Below are positions 8,862-18,905 of a DNA stretch of 64,000 nucleotides, in pieces. A program made the translations under genes and the position numbers. The stretch covers positions 62,001 through 126,000 of the forward strand of contig NZ_JACJOT010000018.1 in NCBI RefSeq assembly GCF_014695715.1. The letters are read 5' to 3'. Every line of letters begins with the position of its first letter. Positions within the stretch are counted from its first letter, which is position 1. The notes under the pieces were generated by a model. The model saw only the letters and a list, made by a program, of their open reading frames with translations, ran no database searches and was not told the DNA's origin. Origin of the DNA: Microcoleus sp. FACHB-68 (GTDB lineage Bacteria > Cyanobacteriota > Cyanobacteriia > Cyanobacteriales > Oscillatoriaceae).

Positions 8862-9734
8862 TTATCTTCGAGGATAACGCTCCATCAGCGCTCTTACTTG
8901 CTCTGCATGATAAGAAGACCGTGTCAAGGGTGAGGCAACAACTTGTAAGAAACCTAAAGATTCACCGAACTGTTGCCACGCATCAAATTGTGCCGGTGTC
9001 ACCCAGTTCGCAACCGACAAGTGCTTGGGAGTTGGCTGGAGGTATTGGCCAATGGTCAAAATATCGCAATCGGCCTCTCGCAGATCCCGCATCACCTGCC
9101 GAATTTCTTCATCCGTTTCCCCTAATCCCACCATAATGCCTGACTTGGTATAGACTCCAGGAGCCAAATCACGCGAGCGCCGCAGCAGTTCCAAGGTACG
9201 CAAGTAGTCACCTTGGGGGCGCACCCGCCGGTAGAGACGGGGTATGGTTTCGGTATTGTGATTGAGTACCTCTGGATGAGCGGCAAGAATCGCTTCTAGC
9301 GCCGGCCAGTTACCACACAAGTCAGGAATCAGCACCTCAATCGTCGTTTGGGGCGATAAGGCGCGAACCGCTTGAATACAGCGCAGAAATTGTGAGGCTC
9401 CGCCGTCCGGCAGATCGTCCCGATTTACGGAAGTAATCACCACATGGTTTAACTTCAGCCGGTGTACCGCTTGAGCCAATCGTTCTGGCTCAGTTGAATC
9501 GAGCGGTTTCGGTTTTTTCTCAAAATCGATATCGCAATAGGGACAAGCCCGCGTACAGGCTGGACCCATAATTAAAAAGGTAGCAGTGCCGGCTTGGAAG
9601 CACTCGCCAATATTGGGGCAAGACGCTTCTTCACAAACAGTATTCAGGGATAAATCCCGCAGAATTTCTTTAACGTTGCCGACGCGCTCCCATTGAGGGG
9701 CTTTGACTCGCAACCAGTCTGGCTTGACAGTCAC
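8862..9734 (-). CDS. lipA: Lipoyl synthase (radical SAM)
   Basis: Inserts two sulfurs into octanoyl-lipoyl domains of pyruvate dehydrogenase and related enzymes. Both iron-sulfur motifs are visible: the auxiliary-cluster cysteines in [12 protein letters not shown] (about residues 34-45), and the radical-SAM CxxxCxxC in [12 protein letters not shown] (about 60-71). The C-terminal RSSYHAE Ser ligand motif is also present. 290 aa, normal length. Start is a GTG at 9734 ([19 protein letters not shown] fits the family). Upstream of gpsA in the same direction. Cyanobacteria often have two lipA copies; which one this is cannot be told here. Confidence 0.95.
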   Translation of the reverse strand: MTVKPDWLRVKAPQWERVGNVKEILRDLSLNTVCEEASCPNIGECFQAGTATFLIMGPACTRACPYCDIDFEKKPKPLDSTEPERLAQAVHRLKLNHVVITSVNRDDLPDGGASQFLRCIQAVRALSPQTTIEVLIPDLCGNWPALEAILAAHPEVLNHNTETIPRLYRRVRPQGDYLRTLELLRRSRDLAPGVYTKSGIMVGLGETDEEIRQVMRDLREADCDILTIGQYLQPTPKHLSVANWVTPAQFDAWQQFGESLGFLQVVASPLTRSSYHAEQVRALMERYPRR

Positions 9735-9925
9735 GCGCTTATTTGAACCATTTTAGTTACACCGCTTTACATCGTAGCCTATGTTTATTCAATTACCCAA
9801 ATTGGGACACAGGAGCCGATGACAGCCCATAAATTGGATATTGCAAGTGGACAATCTTGCGTTTAGTTTAAACCGGCATGGGCTTGTCCCAGGCGCAGTT
9901 AACATGGTAATGTAGATAAACACTT

Positions 9926-9999
9926 CGGGATGTAGCGCAGCTTGGTAGCGCACCTCGTTCGGGACGAGGGGGTCGCAGGTTCAAATCCTGTCATCCCGA
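9926..9999 (+). tRNA. tRNA-Pro (anticodon CGG)
   Basis: Full cloverleaf, 74 nt, CCA not encoded. Acceptor CGGGATG (9926-9932) pairs with CATCCCG (9992-9998), discriminator A. The anticodon stem CCTCG/CGAGG encloses loop TTCGGGA, anticodon CGG. The T-loop is TTCAAAT on stem GCAGG/CCTGT. Confidence 0.95.
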
Positions 10000-10056
10000 T
10001 TTTTTACAAAGAGCAAAAGTTAAAGTTGGGCCGGCAGGATGGATGAGCTGCCTAGG

Positions 10057-10079
10057 CGGATTCCGGAACCCGGACTCCG
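10057..10079. terminator. Weak GC-rich hairpin downstream of hetR
   Basis: Imperfect stem CGGA-CCGG / CCGG-TCCG with an internal mismatch, between tRNA-Pro and the hetR stop. It could end either transcript; no T-run follows. Confidence 0.25.
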
Positions 10080-10127
10080 CGATCGGCACTTACTCAACTC
10101 CAGCATGGAAAATGCTCCACGTCCTAC

Positions 10128-11668
<1,541 letters not shown>

Positions 11669-11851
11669 TCAGCCATTCATTCGCCCACTACCCCGATGAG
11701 GAGAAATCTCATCCTCGTTTTCTGCTTGTGTTGAATGGAGAAAAGAAGTGGCTCGAAGCAACTCAGTCGAATCGGAGCCAATCCCTAAGGAACCAAAGAC
11801 AAAGCCAACCAACAGCAAACTTGATAAGACGATAGAGGCGCAAGTCCGCAT
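11669..11851 (-). CDS. patX: PatX-like exported peptide with HRGSGR motif
   Basis: A 60-aa precursor with an N-terminal export signal (hydrophobic stretch about residues 6-25) and, near the C-terminus, HRGSGR at residues 52-57 followed only by MNG. RGSGR is the pentapeptide by which PatS/HetN/PatX-type signals bind the HetR hood and block DNA binding. PatX proteins (signal peptide plus C-terminal RG[ST]GR) are described as companions of hetR, usually encoded just upstream, including in filaments without heterocysts. Both the motif and the location match here. ATG 11851 gives a good signal peptide, though its ribosome site is weak. Sequence motif is seen directly; inhibition of the local HetR is inferred. 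Confidence 0.88.
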   Translation of the reverse strand: MRTCASIVLSSLLLVGFVFGSLGIGSDSTELLRATSFLHSTQAENEDEISPHRGSGRMNG

Positions 11852-11960
11852 GGGAAATGTCCGTATCAGAGTTTTCTACTCCTAATACGCACTGGCGAAT
11901 GGGTCATCCGGATATTTTGTCAACGTTGAGCAGACTGAACAGATGAGGTGGCTGTGGTTC

Positions 11961-13796
11961 TTAGCAAATTGCTTCGACAAGTAGCCAGTTGCCGGCTTGA
12001 TTGAGATGCCCCCAAACACTAAGCGGTTGTCCTGTCAGACAAGTTTGTAACTGTTGGTCTACCTCAGGCTGAAGGGTAACGAGTGTCCAGCTTTGAGGGG
12101 AAATTCCAGTTGGGGTGGTAAGGGTGATGGTGTAATCCTGCGGGGCGTGCCGGTGGAAGATGCCGGTGAAGGTTGTTTGTCCTGGACGACTGGCAGATGA
12201 GCGATGAGTGACGACTGATAGTAAAGGAGAGTCGCCGTCGGCAGGATAGGCGTCTGGGAAATCTAAGTAGTGGCGCTGCCGGTGCAGCCATTCTGGGTGA
12301 TCCGGTGTCAAATTAAACAGAGGAATGATCGCTGCCGGTGCAGTTGGTTCTGTTAATAGCGCCTCTTGCAGAATTCTCACGGGCAAGTCTCGCGGTTGGC
12401 AGCCTCGCTCAATACACAGTGCTGCTGCCATCCCCGCTGCTTGACCGATCCCCATGACAACCGGCTGCAACCGCGTGGCACCATTGGCAATATGGGATAC
12501 AGAAATATTTTTTTCACAGACGAGAAGGCCATCAGTTTGAACTGGGATCAAGCTCCCGTAGGGAATGGTAAAGGGTGTGCCGGTGCATCGCCCTCCCCAG
12601 CGAAGGGATTTTGGTTGTAGTGGGAGAGAGGCTGTGTCTTGCGCCTCTGCATCGGTGTAGTGGTGGTCGTTTGCGTAGTTACCCAAAGCGATCGCGGTTA
12701 CTTGGCCGGCTGAATCTGTCGCCAAGCTGGCAACTCTGCCTCCCGGCATCGGCAAAATATCTTGCTCTCGCACTGTCACACGTCCTAGGAGACGTCTGCT
12801 TTCCCGATAGTAAGGATGTAGCGCATAAGCCGTGCTTTGATTTTGAGTTGCCCTGTTAGCTGTTAAACTTTCTGGAAAGATGTGTTCAGCTAGGCCATAT
12901 TGGCGGCCAAGTTGCATTTGGATAAAGCGGGCAAAACTTTGGGTGTGCCAGCGGGCTTCTTGGAGAAATTCATTCCGTGCGGCTTCCGATTGAATCAGGC
13001 GCTCAAGCCGCTGGCCATAGTCATTGCCCCGCCGTGGCCAGTTAATCATAAAGCGATTAAACGGCAATCGTCCGTAATTTAGAAACCGCTGTGGGCCATA
13101 GTTGTCCCAAGCACCGGCAAACTGAGCGGGATTATCCAGAGGTGGGGCGGGAATTTCGGGGGCTACGGCACCGGCACCGTAATCCTGCATAATCACAACC
13201 CAGGTGGGGGCCTGTACGGGGTAGCGTTGTGTAAAAGTATTGGGTTCAATAGGGGCGCTGGGTTCATCCCACTCGGCTTGAAATTCCCAACTCCAACGAT
13301 GGGGCACTTCGGCTAGGGCTATTACGTCTCCGAGTTCGGTGGCATCTAGGGTTAAATGGGCACGGACGGTGAAATCTGCAAATCGGATGCCGGTGATCCG
13401 GTTCCCCTGCTGCAAGACTTCCAAGGGCACTTGGCTACTAATCCACTGCAAGTTTGGCAACTGCTGCACCCAGTCAGCAAAAATTTGGTGGCCAATGCGC
13501 GGATCGTAAGTAAAAAAGCTGACCCAACCGTTGTCTAATCCACCCGTTTGTCGCTGGTGGAGTGAGCGCAGGAAGGCACCCCAAATGCCGGTTTGAAAGG
13601 CTGCTAGTTCATTGCCGTCGGGCGCTGAAACGCCGGCTGAGGTGAGCATTCCTCCTAACCAGGGAAATTCGCTGACTAAGATGGTTTTGGCCCCCCGTCG
13701 GGCTGCTTGCAGGGCGGCTGCTGTGCCGCCGGTGCCGCCACCAACGACTAAGACATCAGCGCTCAATTCATCTACCACGTTGGGTTTTAGGTGCAT
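11961..13796 (-). CDS. FAD-dependent oxidoreductase (FAD_oxidored family)
   Basis: A 611-aa flavoprotein. The N-terminal dinucleotide motif is VLVVGGGTGGTAAALQAAR (about residues 15-33), followed by RGAKTILVSE. A mid-chain DATELGDV segment and the GQAAGMAAALCIERG stretch (about 455-470) are typical of the family that also includes proteins loosely named xanthan-lyase-like. No signal peptide is evident. Substrate unknown. It is divergent from the Tat-exported beta-helix gene, with a 186-base shared spacer, and both border the polysaccharide locus; a role in carbohydrate oxidation is possible but only contextual. Confidence 0.8.
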   Translation of the reverse strand: MHLKPNVVDELSADVLVVGGGTGGTAAALQAARRGAKTILVSEFPWLGGMLTSAGVSAPDGNELAAFQTGIWGAFLRSLHQRQTGGLDNGWVSFFTYDPRIGHQIFADWVQQLPNLQWISSQVPLEVLQQGNRITGIRFADFTVRAHLTLDATELGDVIALAEVPHRWSWEFQAEWDEPSAPIEPNTFTQRYPVQAPTWVVIMQDYGAGAVAPEIPAPPLDNPAQFAGAWDNYGPQRFLNYGRLPFNRFMINWPRRGNDYGQRLERLIQSEAARNEFLQEARWHTQSFARFIQMQLGRQYGLAEHIFPESLTANRATQNQSTAYALHPYYRESRRLLGRVTVREQDILPMPGGRVASLATDSAGQVTAIALGNYANDHHYTDAEAQDTASLPLQPKSLRWGGRCTGTPFTIPYGSLIPVQTDGLLVCEKNISVSHIANGATRLQPVVMGIGQAAGMAAALCIERGCQPRDLPVRILQEALLTEPTAPAAIIPLFNLTPDHPEWLHRQRHYLDFPDAYPADGDSPLLSVVTHRSSASRPGQTTFTGIFHRHAPQDYTITLTTPTGISPQSWTLVTLQPEVDQQLQTCLTGQPLSVWGHLNQAGNWLLVEAIC

Positions 13797-13982
13797 TAAT
13801 ACTTGAGTCCTGCTAAATTTTAGGATGGGTTGGTCGCAAATGCGAGCCGGCTAAGAAACGACCGACATCTGCCGGTGCGTCCTCAACAATTTGTTTTTCT
13901 ATATTGACTTTCGCTTCGCTTGCATTTATTTTTTAATGCTTGTCACGACCTTTAAAATCACCGCTAGGGAGTAGCCATCTGT

Positions 13983-16124
13983 ATGGATCGTCGGACTTTT
14001 TTAACTTGGGTCTGGTTGGGTTGCTTGACTAGCGTTTCCCCGGCGATGGTTAAGGCCGGCACTGCAGGGGCTAAGGGTGAGCTAGCCGATGATTTGGTTT
14101 CCCAACGATTAGAACCTGTTGTATTTTATGTGGCGCTTAACGGCAATGATGCTTGGTCTGGTCTACAAGCAGATCCCAATACAGCAAAGACAGATGGCCC
14201 ATTCGCTACGATCCAGAAGGCACGCGACGCTATTCGCAAACTTAAGCGTGAGCAAGGAGCTACACTCAAGCAACCTGTCAGTGTTTTATTGCGCGGCGGC
14301 ACTTACTTTTTAAGTGAGCCGGTGATCTTTACCCCTGAAGATTCTGGCACTGCCAAATTTCCCATAACCTATGAAGCGTATCGTGATGAGAAGCCGGTGA
14401 TCAGCGGTGGTCAGCCGGTTACAGGTTGGAAGCAAGAGGGGAATATTTGGAAAGCTACCCTGCCGGCCTCAGACAAAGGAAGCTGGGATTTCCTTACTTT
14501 AAGAGTGGGCAATGAGTGGGCCACTCGCGCCCGGTATCCTAATTTTGAACCCAAAAATCCGTATAAAGGTGGATGGTTATTTGCTAAGAATACTTCACCC
14601 AGTAAAACTGAAGTCGTTGTTGATCCCGCAAAGTTTCCCTCATGGTCAGACTGGAGCAACGCAGAAATCAACATTTATACTAATAAGGGCTGGTGGAATG
14701 CTCTGCTTCCAATCGAACGTGTAGAAAAAGATAAGCACACACTATATATTAATTGCCCGGAAGAAATTGGACAGGGAAATCGCTTCTTTATTACAAATGT
14801 TAGAGAAGCTTTAGATAGTCCTGGTGAGTGGTGTTTAAATAAAACGACTGGCGATGTCTTTTACTGGCCAGTACAAAAAGATTTTCAAAAATTAGAAATA
14901 GTTGCTCCAAAATTAGCCGTAATAATTTCTTTAGAAGGAGACATAAGAAAAAACAAATATGTAGAAAGTATTAATTTTAAAAACCTTATCTTTACTGATA
15001 CTACTTCGCCCGGTCGGGGGTATGCTTGGCGAATGCATGCTGGGATTTGGTTAACAGGCGCACGAAAATGTGAAATTGAAGATTGTACCTTTACTCACAT
15101 GGTCGGCTATGGAATCTTACTTAAGGAAGGATCTTCTGACAATCAAATTTTAAGCAATAAAATGGAAAAGTTAGGGCAAGGTGGCGTATTGCTAGCAACA
15201 AGTAATCTTGAGGGTCAAGAATTACCTTCCCCATCTTCTAATCTAATTGCTAACAATTACATTTATGAATGTGGATTGATTTATAAAGGGGTTGCCGGTG
15301 TTGCTATTTTAAAAGGTAAGAATAATCGAGTGGCTTATAATCAAATTAGCCGAATGCCAAGATGGGGTATTTCTATAGGTTATGATTCCCAGGACAACAT
15401 TATAGAGTACAACGAAGTTGTAGATACGAGTTTAGAAACTATAGACTCTGGAGCTATTTATACATACGGAGACAGTAAGCAACTAACTGGCAACATTATT
15501 CGATTCAACTTTATTCGCCATTCTGGAGGTCTGTCAAGCACATCAGAGGAACGCTTTCTTTTCCCTCACTTTACTTGGGGGATCTACCTTGACACTTACA
15601 GCAGCAGTACAACTGTTTATGGAAACATTGTTGTTGGCACAGTGTGGGGTGGTTTATGTATTCTCGGGGGCAAGGACAACATAATAGAGAACAATATTTT
15701 TATCAATGGCGCAGAGCATCAAATCACTGTGTTCGCACTTGACGAATTTATGAAGGGTAATATCTTTCGGCGTAACATCGTTGTGTTTGACAACCCAAAT
15801 GCTGACCTGTGGTTTAGCTACCCAAGTTTATGGAACCGCAAACGCTTGGCGGAAAGCAACTTCAACCTTTACTGGCATACAGGTGGTTTAGATATAGAAA
15901 AGACGGGACGGGTAATTACACCAGAGGGCGATTTTAGTAAATGGCAAGCAGCCGGCTTTGATCGCAACTCCCCGATAGCCTCGCCACTGTTTGTTGCTGC
16001 GGAAAAGGGAGACTTTCGGCTTAAAGCCGACTCACCGGCCCTTAAATTAGGTTTTCAGCCTATCCCAATCGAACGTATCGGCCCTAAAGGATTCAATCGT
16101 AGCAAAGAGACCACCGTAAGGTAA
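13983..16124 (+). CDS. Tat-exported right-handed beta-helix protein
   Basis: A 713-aa protein with a twin-arginine leader (MDRRTFLTWVWLGCL, RR at 3-4). The region FYVALNGNDAWSGLQAD (about 47-65) with GPFATIQKARDAI is the DUF1565-like start of many parallel beta-helix proteins. The centre (about 330-590) has Asn-rich coils such as NNYIYECG, NRVAYNQISR, NIIEYNEVVD and ENNIFINGA, typical of pectate-lyase-like or epimerase-like beta-helices. A polysaccharide lyase or uronic-acid-active role would fit its place just upstream of the polysaccharide locus, but no catalytic residues can be fixed. The 3' half is AT-richer than the 5' end. Confidence 0.75.
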   Translation: MDRRTFLTWVWLGCLTSVSPAMVKAGTAGAKGELADDLVSQRLEPVVFYVALNGNDAWSGLQADPNTAKTDGPFATIQKARDAIRKLKREQGATLKQPVSVLLRGGTYFLSEPVIFTPEDSGTAKFPITYEAYRDEKPVISGGQPVTGWKQEGNIWKATLPASDKGSWDFLTLRVGNEWATRARYPNFEPKNPYKGGWLFAKNTSPSKTEVVVDPAKFPSWSDWSNAEINIYTNKGWWNALLPIERVEKDKHTLYINCPEEIGQGNRFFITNVREALDSPGEWCLNKTTGDVFYWPVQKDFQKLEIVAPKLAVIISLEGDIRKNKYVESINFKNLIFTDTTSPGRGYAWRMHAGIWLTGARKCEIEDCTFTHMVGYGILLKEGSSDNQILSNKMEKLGQGGVLLATSNLEGQELPSPSSNLIANNYIYECGLIYKGVAGVAILKGKNNRVAYNQISRMPRWGISIGYDSQDNIIEYNEVVDTSLETIDSGAIYTYGDSKQLTGNIIRFNFIRHSGGLSSTSEERFLFPHFTWGIYLDTYSSSTTVYGNIVVGTVWGGLCILGGKDNIIENNIFINGAEHQITVFALDEFMKGNIFRRNIVVFDNPNADLWFSYPSLWNRKRLAESNFNLYWHTGGLDIEKTGRVITPEGDFSKWQAAGFDRNSPIASPLFVAAEKGDFRLKADSPALKLGFQPIPIERIGPKGFNRSKETTVR

Positions 16125-16193
16125 TGTAAAGAAAAGTTTCGGGCTGTGTGGTAAGCAGACGTGCCTTAGTATGAATGGGTAAAAGGGGTAACT

Positions 16194-17240
16194 ATGAAAG
16201 CACAAGTTTTTAGAGGTGTCAACCAACTGAGCTACGAAGAGGTGCCGGTGCCGGCAATCGCACCGGATGAAGTGCTGGTAAAGGTTCAAGTCGTTGGGTT
16301 GTGCCAGTCTGATATCAAAAAAATTCGCTATCCCCTATACGAACCACCACGCATTTTTGGTCATGAAACAGCAGGGGTGATTGCAGCAGTTGGAGATGCC
16401 GTGACAAATTGGCAAGTGGGACAGCGGGTTGTAGTGATGCACCATATCCCCTGTATGCACTGTATATACTGCCTGAATGAAAACTTTTCCATGTGCGAAA
16501 CCTACAAAAACATCACCACTACAGCGGGATTTGCACCCAGTGGAGGCGGTTTTGCAGAGTGTGTCAAAGTTCCAGGGCACATTGTTCGCAACGGCGGGTT
16601 GATTCCAATTCCTGATGAAGTGAGTTTTGAGCAAGCCAGTTTTGTCGAACCCACCAACTGCTGTCTCAAAGCAGTTAAGAAAGCCCAGATCGCTCCTGGC
16701 CAAACGATTTTAGTGACGGGTGCCGGTCCAATCGGGCTGATGTTTATTATGTTAGTGAAGTATTTTGGAGCCAGAGCGATTGCCACAGATTTGCTACCCT
16801 CCCGCATTGAGAAAGCCTTGCAAGTAGGGGCAGATGCTGCTTTTGATGCCCGCGATGCCGAGTTGCCGACTAAGGTGCAGGCGCTCACTAATGGCCTAGG
16901 AGTGGATACGACTTTACTGGCAGTCCCTAGTGAAAAAGCTTTTTTTCAAGCCCTTGATTGTACTCGCAAAGGTGGAAAAATACTGTTCTTTGCCGAGTTT
17001 CCTGACGAGGTGGAAATTCCGATTAATCCCAACATTCTCTACCGGCGGGAAATTGACCTGATGGGCAGTTACAGTTCTTCCTATCGATTGCAAGCGTTGT
17101 CTGCTGATATTGTGTTCCATAAGCGAATAGATGTGGAAGCGCTCATTAGTGATCACTATCCGTTGCAAGATTTAGCAGCAGCAGTGGATCGGGCTGTGCA
17201 GCCGGCGGCAGAAACCTATAAGATTCTCATTTATCCCTGA
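16194..17240 (+). CDS. Zinc-dependent alcohol/polyol dehydrogenase (MDR family)
   Basis: A 348-aa medium-chain dehydrogenase. Catalytic-zinc ligands: Cys in VGLCQSD and the GHE motif (FGHETAG). The structural-zinc cysteine set is seen in CMHCIYCLNENFSMCE. The nucleotide motif is VTGAGPIGLMFIML (about 174-187). ATG 16194 follows a purine-rich AAAGGGG. Homologues include sorbitol and threonine dehydrogenase-like enzymes; the substrate is not predictable. First gene of the forward polysaccharide locus, though separated from the flippase by 327 bases, so it may be a separate transcription unit. Confidence 0.85.
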   Translation: MKAQVFRGVNQLSYEEVPVPAIAPDEVLVKVQVVGLCQSDIKKIRYPLYEPPRIFGHETAGVIAAVGDAVTNWQVGQRVVVMHHIPCMHCIYCLNENFSMCETYKNITTTAGFAPSGGGFAECVKVPGHIVRNGGLIPIPDEVSFEQASFVEPTNCCLKAVKKAQIAPGQTILVTGAGPIGLMFIMLVKYFGARAIATDLLPSRIEKALQVGADAAFDARDAELPTKVQALTNGLGVDTTLLAVPSEKAFFQALDCTRKGGKILFFAEFPDEVEIPINPNILYRREIDLMGSYSSSYRLQALSADIVFHKRIDVEALISDHYPLQDLAAAVDRAVQPAAETYKILIYP

Positions 17241-17507
17241 TATCAGGAAGAAGTGAAGCAATGAAGATTAGTGGGGGGTGAGGTGTACAGGCTTAAGAGA
17301 TGCCGGTTGTACTACCTCAAATCTCAAGTAAAAAAAACAGGGGCTGATTCCTTAAACAAAGTTAGGGTAAAAACAGCTCACATATTAGAATTGACGACTT
17401 CTACTAGGAACTTTGATAGAGCAGCGCCGTCTTTTTGATGACAGAGAAGACTGTGAAAATAGTTCAATCGAGCGAGAGGGGGATGTCTTGGGGTTACTGG
17501 TTGTGAA

Positions 17508-17537
17508 GAGGAAAAATATTATTGAAATATTTTCCTC
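17508..17537. repeat. Inverted repeat upstream of the flippase gene
   Basis: GAGGAAAAATATT (17508-17520) and AATATTTTCCTC (17526-17537) pair over 12 bp with one bulged A and a 5-base loop. It ends 30 bases before the flippase ATG, so it would form a hairpin in the leader; it could affect translation or mark an upstream transcript end. Confidence 0.5.
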
Positions 17538-17567
17538 TCCCTTGTTTGCAAAATTTATGGAGTGCCA

Positions 17568-18905
17568 ATGCTGAGCAAGATAGCTACAGCTATTAAAAAA
17601 ATTAACCCCGGGCAGCGTCAAATTATAGGCAATACAGGTTGGTTATTTGCCAGTCGCATTCTCCGATTGGGTTTGGGACTGGTTGTTGGAGTTTTGCTAG
17701 CCCGGTATCTAGGTCCAGAACAGTTTGGCCTCTACAACTACACTATTTCCTTCGTAGTATTATTTAGTCCGCTAGCGACGCTTGGGTTAGATAGTATTGT
17801 AATCCGTGATATTGTCCGTGAACCCTTATCTAAGCTCGAAACGCTAGGGACAGCGTTTGTCTTAAAGCTTATAGGTAGCTTTATAACTTTCTGCTTAGCG
17901 ACAGGTGCAATTTTCTTTTTGCGCTTTGATGATAACTTAGCTCACTGGCTTGTCGGACTTGCAGCAGTCGCCAGTATTTTTCAAGCTTTTGACGTGATTG
18001 AATTTTGGTTTAACTCGCAAATTAAATCAAAGTATGGAATATATGCTAAATACTCAGCTTTTATTTTCGTTAATGTTCTGAGAATCGTTTTAATACAAAT
18101 GAATGCATCACTGATTGCATTCGCCTGGTTGATCTTTATAGAAAGTTTACTAAGTGCTGTAGGTTTGGTAATCGTTTATCAAGCTTCTGGGGATAATGCC
18201 TTGGCTTGGCAAGTCAGCATAAAACGTGCCAAGCAACTATTGAAAGATAGCTGGCCTTTGCTTCTTTCTAGTATAAGTATAGTTATATATATGCGTATTG
18301 ACCAAGTTATGCTGGGAGAGTTAGCATCTATTGCTGACATTGGAAATTACTCAGTAGCAGTGCGCTTAGTAGAAGTTTGGTATATAATACCAATGACTCT
18401 CAATCAGGCTTTGTTTCCATCAATTGTTAATTTGAAAAAAGTTGCTCCAGAAACTTATGAGGCAAGAATTCAGCGCCTTTACACACTAATGATTTGGATG
18501 GCTATTATTGCTGCTATTTTAATTTCTTATATTTCAAGCCAGTTGGTCAAAGTTATTTATGGAGAGCAATATATCGAAGCAGCCCCTATTCTTTCTATTC
18601 AGGCGTGGATGGCGACATCTGTGTTCTTTGGAGTTGCTAGAGCTTCCTGGGTAACTACAGAAGGATATCTGCTAGATGAAATGTATGTGAACATTATCGG
18701 CTGTATTTTAAATGTAATTTTAAATTTTATACTCATTCCAACACAAGGAGCAATTGGAGCTACAGTAGCTTCGTTACTCACTGCCTTTGGAGCTAACTTT
18801 ATTGTTGCTATTTACTCAAAACCGATTAGAATTAGTCTGAGAATGTACTTGATTAGTCTCCTTCTTCCCCTGAACTTATTAAAGAAAATATTATGTGCGG
18901 TATAA
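17568..18905 (+). CDS. Oligosaccharide flippase (Wzx-like, MATE/PST family)
   Basis: A 445-aa polytopic membrane protein of the polysaccharide-flippase family, which moves lipid-linked repeat units across the membrane. The N-terminus has the family pattern NTGWLFASRILRLGLGLVVGVLLARYLGPEQFGLYNY. About 12-14 hydrophobic segments follow. The late motif GAIGATVASLLTAFGANFIVA is typical. ATG 17568 is preferred over GTG 17562 because GGAG lies at 17559-17562. The stop overlaps the asparagine synthase start by 13 bases, implying co-translation. With the Wzy-like polymerase and WecA-like transferase of the same locus it indicates a Wzx/Wzy pathway. Confidence 0.9.
   Translation: MLSKIATAIKKINPGQRQIIGNTGWLFASRILRLGLGLVVGVLLARYLGPEQFGLYNYTISFVVLFSPLATLGLDSIVIRDIVREPLSKLETLGTAFVLKLIGSFITFCLATGAIFFLRFDDNLAHWLVGLAAVASIFQAFDVIEFWFNSQIKSKYGIYAKYSAFIFVNVLRIVLIQMNASLIAFAWLIFIESLLSAVGLVIVYQASGDNALAWQVSIKRAKQLLKDSWPLLLSSISIVIYMRIDQVMLGELASIADIGNYSVAVRLVEVWYIIPMTLNQALFPSIVNLKKVAPETYEARIQRLYTLMIWMAIIAAILISYISSQLVKVIYGEQYIEAAPILSIQAWMATSVFFGVARASWVTTEGYLLDEMYVNIIGCILNVILNFILIPTQGAIGATVASLLTAFGANFIVAIYSKPIRISLRMYLISLLLPLNLLKKILCAV

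Noticed and set aside
16335-16888. Overlapping minus-strand frames in the alcohol dehydrogenase gene
   Set aside because: Shadows of a gene with intact zinc and NAD motifs on the + strand.
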